From assembly GCA_023436305.1 (NCBI GenBank), contig JAEZJQ010000094.1, positions 1 through 44,364 of the forward strand: a DNA stretch of 44,364 bases. Reading direction: 5' to 3'. The DNA is from Bacillota bacterium. GTDB lineage: Bacteria; Bacillota; UBA4882; UBA8346. The notes beneath the pieces were generated by a model. The model was given only the letters and a program-made list of their open reading frames with translations, did no database searches and was not told the origin of the DNA. Positions 1-8,998 of the stretch are shown in pieces (position 1 is the stretch's first letter; the number at the start of each line of letters is the position of its first letter). The position numbers and the translations under genes were made by a program.

Positions 1-50
1 CAGTGATTTAACCACCCGGTGATTAACTATAAAAAAATAGGAGGATGGAA

Positions 51-908
51 ATGAAAAAAAGTATTTTATTGGTTTTTTCTCTTATTACTCTATTTTTTTA
101 CACCACCACCATTATCGGTGCGGATAGTAACCTGATTCAAAACGGTTCTTTTGAAAATGATTCGGACTCGACTCCCGCGTTCTGGCAAACTTCCATTTGG
201 GATAAAAGTCCCGATGCCACCGAATGTAAATATGAATCAGGTAATGCCCATTCAGGAAGCAAGTACATTACAATTATCAATAACAAAGCCAATGATTCCC
301 GTTACATTCAACCGGTTAATGTCAGTGAAAATAAAATGTACATGCTTTCCTGCTGGGTAAGAGCGACCAATATCCCAAAAGATAAAAAAGGCGCCAATAT
401 CTCCCTGGAAGGCAAATTGGAATCCTCAACGGATGCTTGGGAAACCAACGGTACCTGGCAACGTCTTGTAATGTACGCCAAAACCGGTCCCGGTATCACC
501 ACGTTTACCGTTACCGTTGGAATTGGCACCTATGGCAGCATCAACACCGGCCGGGCTTCTTTTGATGATGTGACCGTAGAGGAAGTATCCAGTATTCCCG
601 AGGGAGCGGTTGTTTGTAATCTAACCAACAATACCACGCAACAATCTGGTATCGAAAATAATAATAACGGCGGCAATAGCAACTCCTCAACCTCAATTAT
701 CGGCTGGATCTTGTTCATCGGTATTTTCGTAGTCATTATTGTTTTTGTATTATACCGTTCATTTACCAAAAACGCTCCCCAGAGTATGGAATCCACCGAT
801 TCCGAGGAATCCGCCGATGAATCTCAATCTACGGAATCCGAAACCGAGACCCAAACGGACACCGAGGCCAAAAAACAGGAAACCAAACCTTCCGATGATT
901 TATTATAA
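51..908 (+). CDS. Secreted, membrane-anchored carbohydrate-binding-like protein
   Basis: 285-residue protein of unknown precise role. It has a signal peptide (lysines, then a hydrophobic run ending near IGADS), a beta-rich domain over about residues 25-180 that opens with NLIQNGSFE and ends with SFDDVTVEE, and then an Asn/Ser-rich linker. A single membrane segment follows at about residues 217-238, then a very acidic Glu/Ser/Thr tail. The NGSFE...FDDV pattern is typical of CBM4/9-like carbohydrate-binding jelly rolls, so an extracytoplasmic glycan-binding role is inferred. The start at 51 is chosen because AGGAGG at 39-44 lies 6 nt upstream; an in-frame ATG at 45 would abut the ribosome site. 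A strong terminator follows, so it ends its own transcription unit. Confidence 0.7.
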   Translation: MKKSILLVFSLITLFFYTTTIIGADSNLIQNGSFENDSDSTPAFWQTSIWDKSPDATECKYESGNAHSGSKYITIINNKANDSRYIQPVNVSENKMYMLSCWVRATNIPKDKKGANISLEGKLESSTDAWETNGTWQRLVMYAKTGPGITTFTVTVGIGTYGSINTGRASFDDVTVEEVSSIPEGAVVCNLTNNTTQQSGIENNNNGGNSNSSTSIIGWILFIGIFVVIIVFVLYRSFTKNAPQSMESTDSEESADESQSTESETETQTDTEAKKQETKPSDDLL

Positions 909-960
909 AAATCAATTGCGGGTTGATTTTATGTGATTTGATGAATAAACTAAAAAACTA

Positions 961-1017
961 AACCACGGCCGGATCTGGAAGTACCGAACACGGTTTTCGG
1001 ATCCGGCTGTGGTTTTA
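961..1017 (+). terminator. Rho-independent terminator
   Basis: A 15-bp stem pairs 961-975 with 1000-1014 with one G-T pair, closed by a 24-nt loop and followed by a short T run. It ends the gene at 51-908. Confidence 0.75.
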
Positions 1018-1048
1018 ATGATTATCCAAGGCTACGAGGAGGTTATCC

Positions 1049-2206
1049 ATGAGCAAAGTCATCATCCACGAATGCTCAAGTTATCATCTTCCCGAATTAA
1101 CAGCTAAAATTAACGCCGGTATCCAGAATCTGGGCGGTTGGGAGAAATTTGTCCGCCCGGGAATGAACGTGCTGTTAAAAGTTAACCTAATCGGGCCAAA
1201 AACTTCCGAATCCGCCGCGGTTACCCACGCTGAGTTTGTGCGCGCGATAACCCGCATTTTAAAAGACCGGGGCTGCAATGTCTGGATTGGAGACAGTGCC
1301 GGTGGTTCCATCGCCGGGATTGCCCCAACCGCCAGAGCCCTTGAAGTTTCGGGCCTACAAAAAGTGGCTGTCGAAGAAGCAGCGGAACTGAAAAATTTCG
1401 ACCGGGAAGGTGTAATCGCTGTTCTTTCCACCGTTGATCCCTTGCAGCGGATGTACTTGGCTAAACCATTGTTTGAGGCCGATTTGGTCATCAACTTGCC
1501 TAAATTAAAGACCCATATGAGTAGTATCTATACCGGCGCTTATAAAAATTTATACGGCTGCATTCCCGGCCTCCGAAAGGCTGAATACCATAAAATTGCA
1601 CCTACCCCCCAGGCATTGGGAGAAGTGTTGCTCGATATTCACCGGAGCGTTAAAGCCGGGTTGCATATTATGGATGCTGTCACCGCCATGGATGGAACCG
1701 GTCCCACTTCGGGAAAAGTATACCCCGCCAAAAAGATTCTTATCAGTACCGATCCGCTGGCTCTGGATACGGTAGCCACGGCAATGATCGGCTTAAAAAT
1801 CACCGAGTTACCTATTTTTGATGCTGCCCGTTCCCAGAACACAGGCTGCTCCGATTTATCGAATATTGAAATCGGGGGTGATTATACCGCTATCCCGATG
1901 CTTCACGGTTTTAAAACGCCCCGACAATCTAATTCCGGAACCAATCGTTCCAGGATGTTAACCTGTATCATCAATTTCTTTAAAACCCGCCCTCAAATTA
2001 ATATCAATATTTGTAAAAAATGCAATGTTTGTGTGGAAAGTTGTCCCGTTCAGGCCATTGACCGAGAAACCAAAAAAATAGACTACCCAAAATGTATTGA
2101 GTGTCTATGTTGCCACGAGCTATGCATGTATCAAGCCGTCGATTTAAAAAATGATCACAGCCTGGCCGCTTTAATAACGGCTTTATTTAAAATAGGCTCC
2201 CGGTAA
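1049..2206 (+). CDS. DUF362 family protein with C-terminal 2x[4Fe-4S] ferredoxin domain
   Basis: 385 residues. The DUF362 domain fills about residues 1-290, with KVNLIGPKTSESAAVTHAEFV near the N-terminus and the family's NLPKLKTHMSS motif. A bacterial ferredoxin domain follows at about 315-365, with two clusters: CKKCNVCVESCP and CIECLCCHELC (the first has the full CxxCxxCxxxCP spacing). DUF362 proteins are usually iron-sulfur redox proteins of unknown substrate, common in anaerobes. The ATG at 1049 has GAGGAGG 7-8 nt upstream. It stands alone between a terminator and a convergent minus-strand gene, so context gives no pathway. Confidence 0.85.
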   Translation: MSKVIIHECSSYHLPELTAKINAGIQNLGGWEKFVRPGMNVLLKVNLIGPKTSESAAVTHAEFVRAITRILKDRGCNVWIGDSAGGSIAGIAPTARALEVSGLQKVAVEEAAELKNFDREGVIAVLSTVDPLQRMYLAKPLFEADLVINLPKLKTHMSSIYTGAYKNLYGCIPGLRKAEYHKIAPTPQALGEVLLDIHRSVKAGLHIMDAVTAMDGTGPTSGKVYPAKKILISTDPLALDTVATAMIGLKITELPIFDAARSQNTGCSDLSNIEIGGDYTAIPMLHGFKTPRQSNSGTNRSRMLTCIINFFKTRPQININICKKCNVCVESCPVQAIDRETKKIDYPKCIECLCCHELCMYQAVDLKNDHSLAALITALFKIGSR

Positions 2207-2221
2207 AAAAGCGGCTCCTCA

Positions 2222-2410
2222 TTATAAATGAATACTTGGCAAATGAATATTTTGGAAACCGGTTTTCAAATAATCAATTCCCATTGAACATAACTGTAAT
2301 AAAATACTAAAGATCAACCCGGCGGTGACACTGGCGATATATTGGGTATGAAACTCCACTTTATCCGCTTCTTTCTTGTATATTCGAGCGATGATCCCGA
2401 TTAAAATCAA
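2222..2410 (-). CDS. Possible small membrane protein
   Basis: 62-codon ORF with a TTG start, 21 nt after the stop of the CarB-like gene and in the same reading frame. It reads as a short hydrophobic start, a charged segment (KKEADKVEF), then one membrane span (ASVTAGLIFSILLQL) and a polar tail. No good ribosome binding site is visible. It may be a real tail gene of the operon, the C-terminal remnant of a larger membrane protein, or chance. I do not recognise a family. Confidence 0.3.
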   Translation of the reverse strand: MILIGIIARIYKKEADKVEFHTQYIASVTAGLIFSILLQLCSMGIDYLKTGFQNIHLPSIHL

Positions 2411-2431
2411 AGTAATAATGGATACTCTACT

Positions 2432-5400
2432 TTAGAACTCCCTAACCTCTACCGGCTCCATCTTCCCTTCCAAATATCTCTCGAGCCCCGTCACTACCGC
2501 TTGGGCGGCGGCCACGGTTGTTACAATAGGAATCCCTCTGGTCACAGCGGTACTTCGGATCAGGCTCTCTTCACGCCGGGCTTTCCGTCCGGCCGGAGTG
2601 TTAAAAATCCATTGGACGTCGTCATTTTTCATATGATCCAAAATATTAGGGCGGCCTTCTCCGATTTTTTTTACCGGACGGCAAGGGATGCTATTACGTT
2701 CGAGCACAACCGCAATCTCCTCGGTAGTCAAAATCTTGAAACCTAAAGTTACCAATTGCTTTATGATGGGAATAAACGCCCGTTTATCTTCATCCTTAAT
2801 GCTTAAAAAAATGGTCCCGGCAACCGGCAGTTTTTCTCCGGCGGCCAATTGTGACTTGATAAAAGCCAATCCGAAATCCCCGGCCAATCCCATAACCTCT
2901 CCAGTGGAACGTGTTTCCGGCCCCAAAATCGTATCCACTCCCGGAAACCGTTCAAAGGAAAACACAGCTTCTTTCACGATACTGCATCGCCATACTGGAT
3001 CCATTTCCAAGCCCAATTCTTTTAACGATTGACCCATAATTACCTTTATCGCCAGACCTATCCAATCAATGCCGGTAGCTTTCACCAGCACTGGAATCAG
3101 CCGGGAAACCGGTCGGTTCACCGCTCGTAAATATATGGTATGATGTTTAATGATGAACTGGAAATTTACTAATCCTTTCGTTTTTAAATCCAAGGCCAGT
3201 TTTTTGGAATAACCCTTAATGTCGGCTAAAATTTCCTCTCCCAAGCTATAGGGAGGCAGGGCCAAAGCACTGTCATTGACATTGATGGCGGCTTCCTCAA
3301 TTTGTTCCATAATAGCGCAAATAATGACCGATTCCCCGTCTGTTAAACAACTGACTTCAACACCAATCGCTTCTTCGACGAGCTTTTTCAAGGAAACAGC
3401 CGGTAGGCCTTCTTGGAGCGTTCCAGAAATTCGCTGAAAATAATCGCTAATATCACCGGCATCGAAGGCTATCTCCGCCGGACTTAAGCCTTGGGAACGG
3501 ATAATCACCGGATAACCGATTTGATTCCCAATCTCGCAAGCGCTTTTAGCATCTGACGCTTTCCCCGACGGCAATTGGGATATTTTAAGTTCTTGCGCTT
3601 GATTATTGAATAAACCAGCCTTGATTAACCCCTCAATATTTAAAATTGATTGATCAAAGACGGGCACTTCCATTTGTTGAAGCAACGGGGCTATCGTTGC
3701 GGCGGACTGTCCCGCGAACTGCAGGATAACTCCGATAGGTCTCTCGCGCAGAATAATATCCCGCAGTTCTTCACCAGTCGTAGGTTCCCAATAGTATTTA
3801 TCGGAATAGTCCGGGCCGGCTGATAACGCGCCAGGGTTATTATTAACGATCACTGTTTCATATCCTATCTCCCGAAGAGCCAGTGAAGCATGAATCAATG
3901 AATATTCAAATTCACCACCACGATCAATTCGATTCGGGCCGGGTCCGATGATGATAACTCCCCCTTTCTCCCGAACTAACCCGGAAGAATCATGCAAATC
4001 CCCCTGCCCGGTTTCGATAGACTGGTAAAACGAATAATAACTGGCCGAAGTGTATTCATCCCTAATTTTATTTTCACTGATACACTTTCCGGATGAAATT
4101 GTGGTGAACAACGGATATATTCCCAATTTTTCGCGGGCTTCCCGGACTTGAGTCTCGGTAGTCCGTAATAAATTTGCCAATTGTCCATCGGAAAATCCCC
4201 ATTGTTTCGCTTTTAAAAATATCTCGGGAGTCAAATTATACAAGGCGTAAGTGGTCAAAATCTTTTCCAGAGATACCAGATCCGCCAATTCGGTTAAGAA
4301 ATAAGGGTCCATATTCGTTAAACGATTTAATTCGGCGATAGTCAGCCCTAATTTCAAAGCGTAACGGAGGTAAACAACACTCTCCGGATTAGGATTGGAC
4401 AGTTTTTCCTTGACATCCTGAAGAGTAGGTTTGAACTCCGCCAGATCCCTACCGTCTCCGCCAAAACCCGAGCTGTCAATTTCCAGGGAACGAAGCCCTT
4501 TTTGAAAAGCGGCTTTAAAATTTGATCCGATGGCGATTGTCTCTCCAGTGGATTTCATGGCCGTATTTAAGGTAAAGTCCGCTGTGGTGAATTTCTCAAC
4601 ATCAAAACGGGGTAATTTCACAATCACATAACTGACCGGGTGCTGCTGAAAGCCTGGAATAATTTCCTCCAGTTGATAACCTACCATTAACCGGGCGGCG
4701 ATATCAGCAATGGGTAACCCGGTGGCTTTAGCAATCAAGGATCCGCTTTTGGTCACCGCATAATTGATACTGAAAACATAAAAGTCTCCGGTTACCGGAT
4801 TTTGAGCCATTTGAATATTGACCCAGCCGGTTAATTGAATCGCCCAGGCAACATTTTTACAAATGTCGGTCATTTTCCGATATTCACCTGCGGATAAGCT
4901 TTGGACGGGAGTTACGGCAATACTATCACCGTAATGAACTCCCATCGGTGCTAATTTTTCCAGAGAACCCACCACGATATATCTACCGGTGTCGTCACCG
5001 AGTACTTCAATCGCAAACTCCTTCCATCCTAACAGTGATTCTTCCAGTAAAACCGGTTCATCCGGCGTTTTCGACAATTCAATCTGAAGATAATCCTCCA
5101 ATTCTTCCTGGTTATAAGCGATTGCGGTACCGGTCCCAGCAGGAGCGTTAAAAGTACGAACCGCTATAGGGAAACCCATTTCGATACCCCGCTTCAATCC
5201 TTCCTTGATATCTTTCACAATAGATCCGGCCGGGATTTTTACTTGATATGCGTTTAACTTTTCTTGATAATATTTATATCGCTCGGCTCCGTTTAGTAAA
5301 TTCTCGCCAATTCCAATTAATTTCACCTCATATTCGGCAAGACAACCTGATTTAAGCAAATGATTTCCCAAATCGAACGCGGTTTGACCGCCGAAATTTA

Positions 5401-5662
5401 ATAGCAAAGCATCCGGTTTTTCTTTCGAAATGATCTTTTCAATATTCACCGGTGTTAATGGTTCAATATAAATCCGGTCGGCCGATGTCGGGTCAGTCAT
5501 CACCGTAGCCGGACTACTATTGACCACGATCACTTCATAACCGGCTTCTCTTAAGGACCGGCAAGCTTGGACCCCGGCGCAATCAAACTCTATTCCTTGT
5601 CCGACGACCACCGGTCCCGCTCCCAAAACTAAAACTTTACGTAAATCATTTCGTTTCGGCAT
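2432..5662 (-). CDS. Divergent carbamoyl-phosphate synthase large-subunit homologue, probably catalytically altered
   Basis: 1076 residues, full CarB length (E. coli 1073) and all CarB regions in order: first ATP-grasp half (GAGPVVVGQGIEFD), oligomerisation region (LTIAELNRLTNMDPYFL), second ATP-grasp half (GPGPNRIDRGGEFEY) and C-terminal MGS-like allosteric domain (FNTPAGRKARREES). Key catalytic positions are changed. The EMNPRVSRS motif is replaced by SINYAVTKS (Ser298 where E. coli has Glu299) and the second-half EVNPRAAR by AVNRPVSR (Glu841 equivalent is Ala). HSGDS reads NVNDS and the second glycine-rich loop is shortened. ATG at 5662 is chosen for its AAGGAG site; a GTG at 5686 lacks one. 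No carA or pyr gene is nearby. A second, true CarB elsewhere in the genome is expected. Confidence 0.85.
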   Translation of the reverse strand: MPKRNDLRKVLVLGAGPVVVGQGIEFDCAGVQACRSLREAGYEVIVVNSSPATVMTDPTSADRIYIEPLTPVNIEKIISKEKPDALLLNFGGQTAFDLGNHLLKSGCLAEYEVKLIGIGENLLNGAERYKYYQEKLNAYQVKIPAGSIVKDIKEGLKRGIEMGFPIAVRTFNAPAGTGTAIAYNQEELEDYLQIELSKTPDEPVLLEESLLGWKEFAIEVLGDDTGRYIVVGSLEKLAPMGVHYGDSIAVTPVQSLSAGEYRKMTDICKNVAWAIQLTGWVNIQMAQNPVTGDFYVFSINYAVTKSGSLIAKATGLPIADIAARLMVGYQLEEIIPGFQQHPVSYVIVKLPRFDVEKFTTADFTLNTAMKSTGETIAIGSNFKAAFQKGLRSLEIDSSGFGGDGRDLAEFKPTLQDVKEKLSNPNPESVVYLRYALKLGLTIAELNRLTNMDPYFLTELADLVSLEKILTTYALYNLTPEIFLKAKQWGFSDGQLANLLRTTETQVREAREKLGIYPLFTTISSGKCISENKIRDEYTSASYYSFYQSIETGQGDLHDSSGLVREKGGVIIIGPGPNRIDRGGEFEYSLIHASLALREIGYETVIVNNNPGALSAGPDYSDKYYWEPTTGEELRDIILRERPIGVILQFAGQSAATIAPLLQQMEVPVFDQSILNIEGLIKAGLFNNQAQELKISQLPSGKASDAKSACEIGNQIGYPVIIRSQGLSPAEIAFDAGDISDYFQRISGTLQEGLPAVSLKKLVEEAIGVEVSCLTDGESVIICAIMEQIEEAAINVNDSALALPPYSLGEEILADIKGYSKKLALDLKTKGLVNFQFIIKHHTIYLRAVNRPVSRLIPVLVKATGIDWIGLAIKVIMGQSLKELGLEMDPVWRCSIVKEAVFSFERFPGVDTILGPETRSTGEVMGLAGDFGLAFIKSQLAAGEKLPVAGTIFLSIKDEDKRAFIPIIKQLVTLGFKILTTEEIAVVLERNSIPCRPVKKIGEGRPNILDHMKNDDVQWIFNTPAGRKARREESLIRSTAVTRGIPIVTTVAAAQAVVTGLERYLEGKMEPVEVREF

Positions 5663-5724
5663 TGAACCCACTCCTTCGAAAGTCACTGTATTAAATACTG
5701 CTTCGTCTTCTCCACCGGATTATC

Positions 5725-6804
5725 CTACAAAACGACTGGTCCCGTTTCCGGCTCATAATCGAAACCCCACGAACCGATCCATAATTGATGTTGATCATCA
5801 TATCCAGAAATAATCACCGTATTATAGCCATGGTAAATACTTTTTAAATTGGCGCTGAATATTCCTTTGGAATCCGGTTTTAAAACACCTTTGGTCTTAC
5901 CGGCCACCATATCCGTCATCATCAGTTCCCGGTTGGCGAGTTTAAATTGAATCACAGGAACTCTACCGATGACGGCCGCATCAGGTGGTGAAATGATATC
6001 TAAGGATAGAGGTTTTGAGGTTAAATAACGTTGTAGTTCCTTCTGGCTCATCCGGTTGGAGACAGCTCGCCGCTTCAGCCGCAACCGATTTTCATCAGGC
6101 CGGTTAACTCCCCAATTAACGGTAAAAATTCCTTGATAACCGGCTTCGATAGCTTTCGTTTCCACAATATCATTAAACCAGCCATAGGAATACGCCAGTA
6201 AATTGACTTTGGTCTTCAGGCGTTGTTCCAAAACGCGTTTGGAGTCCTTCAACTCCCGGTCAAGCCATTCCAGATATCGGGGATCGTCTCGTTTAAAATT
6301 GGTTTTGGTTAAAAAGGGGTGCGAAAAGGTGTGTGACTGGATATCCATTCCAGCCCTAGCCATCTTTTTTAGTTCCGCCCAAGTCAGTTGGAAGTCGCTT
6401 TTTACGACGATATTGCCGGGATAAACAAAAAAAGTGGCCTTAACTCCATACTTTTGTAATAGTGGAAAAACATATTGAAAGTGGCTTTTGCTTCCGTCAT
6501 CAAAAGTAAGCACCACTGGTTTATCTGGAAAAAATTGGGGCAATTTTTGTAACTTTACATACTGAAGCGCCGTAATCGGTCGATATCCTTGCTCCAACAT
6601 GAATTGTAATTGTCTTTCAAGCATTACGGGGGTTAAATCATAAATTCCGGCCGGTTTCGGCACCACACGATGATAACACAACATAGGGGTAAAGATATTT
6701 TTTTGCTTTTCTTCCGGCTGTATCCGAATGGCGGCCTGAATTGTTAAATCGTAAAATGCTATAATAAGCAAAATCAGTAATCCGGTCTTCCGGATAATTT
6801 TCAT
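5725..6804 (-). CDS. Polysaccharide deacetylase (NodB homology domain), exported
   Basis: 359 residues: N-terminal signal or anchor (about 1-25), then the NodB fold at about 95-260. Motif 1 is TFDDG (catalytic and metal Asp) and motif 2 is SHTFSHP (two metal-binding His). The third motif region reads YSYGWFND instead of the more usual RxPYG. CYHRVVP before the domain is typical of PgaB-like and spore or peptidoglycan N-deacetylases. A C-terminal beta domain of about 80 residues follows. It probably removes N-acetyl groups from a cell-wall or exopolysaccharide polymer outside the membrane. Its ATG overlaps the stop of the upstream UPF0178 gene (6801-6804, ATGA), so the two are co-translated. 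Confidence 0.88.
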   Translation of the reverse strand: MKIIRKTGLLILLIIAFYDLTIQAAIRIQPEEKQKNIFTPMLCYHRVVPKPAGIYDLTPVMLERQLQFMLEQGYRPITALQYVKLQKLPQFFPDKPVVLTFDDGSKSHFQYVFPLLQKYGVKATFFVYPGNIVVKSDFQLTWAELKKMARAGMDIQSHTFSHPFLTKTNFKRDDPRYLEWLDRELKDSKRVLEQRLKTKVNLLAYSYGWFNDIVETKAIEAGYQGIFTVNWGVNRPDENRLRLKRRAVSNRMSQKELQRYLTSKPLSLDIISPPDAAVIGRVPVIQFKLANRELMMTDMVAGKTKGVLKPDSKGIFSANLKSIYHGYNTVIISGYDDQHQLWIGSWGFDYEPETGPVVL

Positions 6805-7289
6805 CGCCGTACTCCATGATCCACGTCTGTAGATTTAATTGCCGGAATAATCCGCTTAAGTAAACTTGAAAAATTCATTTCGAACCGGCGATCATCATGG
6901 GGGGTTCGCTTGGCAGGACCCCGGGTCCGTCCGCCGTCGCGCCGAAATTTGGCGAGCACATTCCGCTCCTCCAATAATAAATCCATCTGTTCATCCTCAT
7001 AAATACGGCCGCTCGGGGCAATTGCCAAGGCATGCTTTGCCAGCGCCATCGCCGCCAATCCCCAATCCTGAGTAACCACAATATCGCCTTCCCGTACCTG
7101 ATTGATAATGGCAATATCAGTAGCTTGTGCTTCATTCCCGGTTACCTGATGATTGGCATGTTCAAAATAATGGTTGAAAGAAGCTACCGTAATTACTTCA
7201 AAATCATAAATCACAGCGATTTTGCGAATGATTTGCAGGCAGGTTTTGGGACAAGCATCGGCGTCGATAATAACCCGGGTTACGATCAT
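6801..7289 (-). CDS. UPF0178 (YaiI/YqxD, DUF188) family protein
   Basis: 162 residues from ATG 7289, the start matching the family (MIVTRVIIDADACPK). Conserved blocks: IDADACP at the N-terminus, GNEAQATDIAI, DIVVTQDWGLAAMAL, and the C-terminal GGRTRGPAKRT basic motif. The fold is PIN/NYN-like with acidic residues, suggesting an RNA-processing or nuclease-type role, but the function is not established. The longer in-frame extension up to 7394 is rejected because conservation begins at 7289. It overlaps the polysaccharide deacetylase gene by 4 nt. Confidence 0.88.
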   Translation of the reverse strand: MIVTRVIIDADACPKTCLQIIRKIAVIYDFEVITVASFNHYFEHANHQVTGNEAQATDIAIINQVREGDIVVTQDWGLAAMALAKHALAIAPSGRIYEDEQMDLLLEERNVLAKFRRDGGRTRGPAKRTPHDDRRFEMNFSSLLKRIIPAIKSTDVDHGVRR

Positions 7290-7433
7290 GATTTCAATTA
7301 TCCTTGATATAAACTTTTTCGCTGTAGATGTTGGATCTTTTTCCGTTGAAAATAACTTTTCGCTAATAATATCATAACTATCGCGAAAGCTCAAATAAAA
7401 ATAAAAAAAAAAGATTTTACCAAAACAGCATTG

Positions 7434-8582
7434 CTATTTATTCCAATCGTTGATTAAAACCGCTGTCTCTTCCCAAACCTGGATCATCCGCGCCCGGCCA
7501 ACTGCATCCAGGTCGGGATCAAGATAATCATCTTTTTCACCGACTAATTTGATACGATAATGTAGTTTACCATCTTTTGTAAAACGATTGACCCATAGCG
7601 GGTGATGGTTTTCGCTGATAACGGAAATACCTCCATCTCCAGCGAGCTTTTCCAGTTGTATTTGAACGATTAAACCGCAATCACTATATCGCCACCGCTG
7701 ATTTGAAAGAAGATTACCCAGTGAATAAGCGATAAAACAGGTTTTGACTGCTCCGGAAGCAGGGATAAAAATATTCCGGAGTTCCAGTGGTTGAATTACA
7801 TGGACATGGCTGCCTAATACAATGTCAACCCCCAGCGCCAACAAATGCTGGACCATTTCTTGCTGTTCGGGAGATGGGACCCGCTGATATTCGATTCCGG
7901 TATGTAAGGCAAAAACAATCCCATCCGCCCCGTTTTGTTTTGCATCGGAAATATCCGCGGTAATCTTCGCATAGTCAAATATGTTTACCATCCATTCTTT
8001 CCCGGCAGGTAAAGGAATACCGTTAGTGGTGGTGGTATAGGACAAAAAAGCCAGTTTAACCCCTTTAGATTCCATCATTCGGTAGCGTTCTTGATCCGGA
8101 CCGGCATTACAACCTGTATAAGGTAATCCAATCTGATCCAAATAGGCCAGTGTCTTTTGTAAACCGTTGATACCCCGGTCCAAACAATGATTACTGGCGA
8201 GAAAGACCAGATCGATCCCGGCCCATTGCAGGGCGTCGGCGATAGCACCGGGACTATTAAATGAAGGATACCCGGTATAATTTGATTCGGGTCCGGCCAA
8301 GGGCGTTTCAAGAACTCCAACCGCCAGATCCGCCTGTTTGAATTCCGGTGCGATTTCTGTAAAAACGGGCCGGAAATCATATGTATTATCCGTTGCATTA
8401 TAACAAGAATTGACAATCGGCAGATGCATCACCACATCACCGGCCGCTGCCAAGGAAACGGTTTGAGTAACGGCCATTGTTGGTACCGCTTCCCGGCCGG
8501 GTAAATCATCAGCCAGACAGCTATGGTTGACAAACCCTAAAAATATAGCCAGTAGAAGCCAGGTTACCAGTTTGGGTTTCAA
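7434..8582 (-). CDS. CapA-family (PgsA-like) metallophosphatase-fold protein, exported
   Basis: 382 residues from a TTG at 8582. This start has AGGTGGG 7 nt upstream and gives a clean signal peptide (KPKLVTWLLLAIFLGFVN); an ATG at 8612 lacks a site. The CapA domain carries SLAAAGDVVMH near the N-terminus, GVLETPLAG, LASNHCLDRGINGL, ALHTGIEYQ, LGSHVHVIQPLE and YSLGNLLSNQ, the metallophosphoesterase-like metal-binding blocks. CapA/PgsA proteins take part in poly-gamma-glutamate or capsule synthesis, but many homologues have unknown roles. No capB or capC is present, so the polymer is unknown. It lies upstream of the UPF0178 and deacetylase genes on the same strand. Confidence 0.85.
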   Translation of the reverse strand: MKPKLVTWLLLAIFLGFVNHSCLADDLPGREAVPTMAVTQTVSLAAAGDVVMHLPIVNSCYNATDNTYDFRPVFTEIAPEFKQADLAVGVLETPLAGPESNYTGYPSFNSPGAIADALQWAGIDLVFLASNHCLDRGINGLQKTLAYLDQIGLPYTGCNAGPDQERYRMMESKGVKLAFLSYTTTTNGIPLPAGKEWMVNIFDYAKITADISDAKQNGADGIVFALHTGIEYQRVPSPEQQEMVQHLLALGVDIVLGSHVHVIQPLELRNIFIPASGAVKTCFIAYSLGNLLSNQRWRYSDCGLIVQIQLEKLAGDGGISVISENHHPLWVNRFTKDGKLHYRIKLVGEKDDYLDPDLDAVGRARMIQVWEETAVLINDWNK

Positions 8583-8646
8583 AATTATCCCACCTGTAAG
8601 TATGCATTCCATATTTCATGTGTATGCACGATCTTCGATAAGTATA

Positions 8647-8673
8647 ATTTCGCGACGTAATAAATTTTCTCCT
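8647..8673 (-). promoter_or_regulatory. Candidate SigH-like promoter upstream of capA-like gene
   Basis: On the minus strand an AGGA block (8670-8673) with an A/T-rich tail precedes a GAAAT block (8647-8651). The spacing roughly fits the AGGAWWW - GAAT pattern known for sporulation sigma-H promoters. A sigma-A reading is also possible: TATACT follows immediately and TTGACA lies a little upstream. Weak support. Confidence 0.3.
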
Positions 8674-8770
8674 GCAATTTATGTCATGTCAAATCCTATT
8701 AATTCCTTTTAATTCCTTGTATTTAATCGAGTAACCTTTCATGCGATATTAAAATTCTTTAAAAAAAATA

Positions 8771-8876
8771 GGCTGCCTAAAAAGTATTTTATTTACGGGA
8801 AGATAACAATTAGCATCCTTCAGAAGCATATCGCTATATGTTTATCTTACGCGTAAAGATACCTTTTGGGGCAGCC
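8771..8876 (-). terminator. Long imperfect hairpin with minus-strand T tract
   Basis: GGCTGCC at 8771-8777 pairs with GGCAGCC at 8870-8876. Inner arms also pair imperfectly (8790-8807 with 8839-8857), forming a hairpin of about 106 nt. Read on the minus strand it ends in a run of T (8761-8769), so it can terminate the FlgT/CsgG-like gene. The size is unusual for a terminator, and a MITE-type origin is possible. Confidence 0.55.
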
Positions 8877-8998
8877 CTTTCTATTGCTGAATATTATTAT
8901 TAATGAAGTTCGCCGCTAAACCCCGGCTTCCCCGGAACAAACGGGACATTAAGAATACGGTCCGGATTCACGGCATACATTATAGTGATACACCGGTT

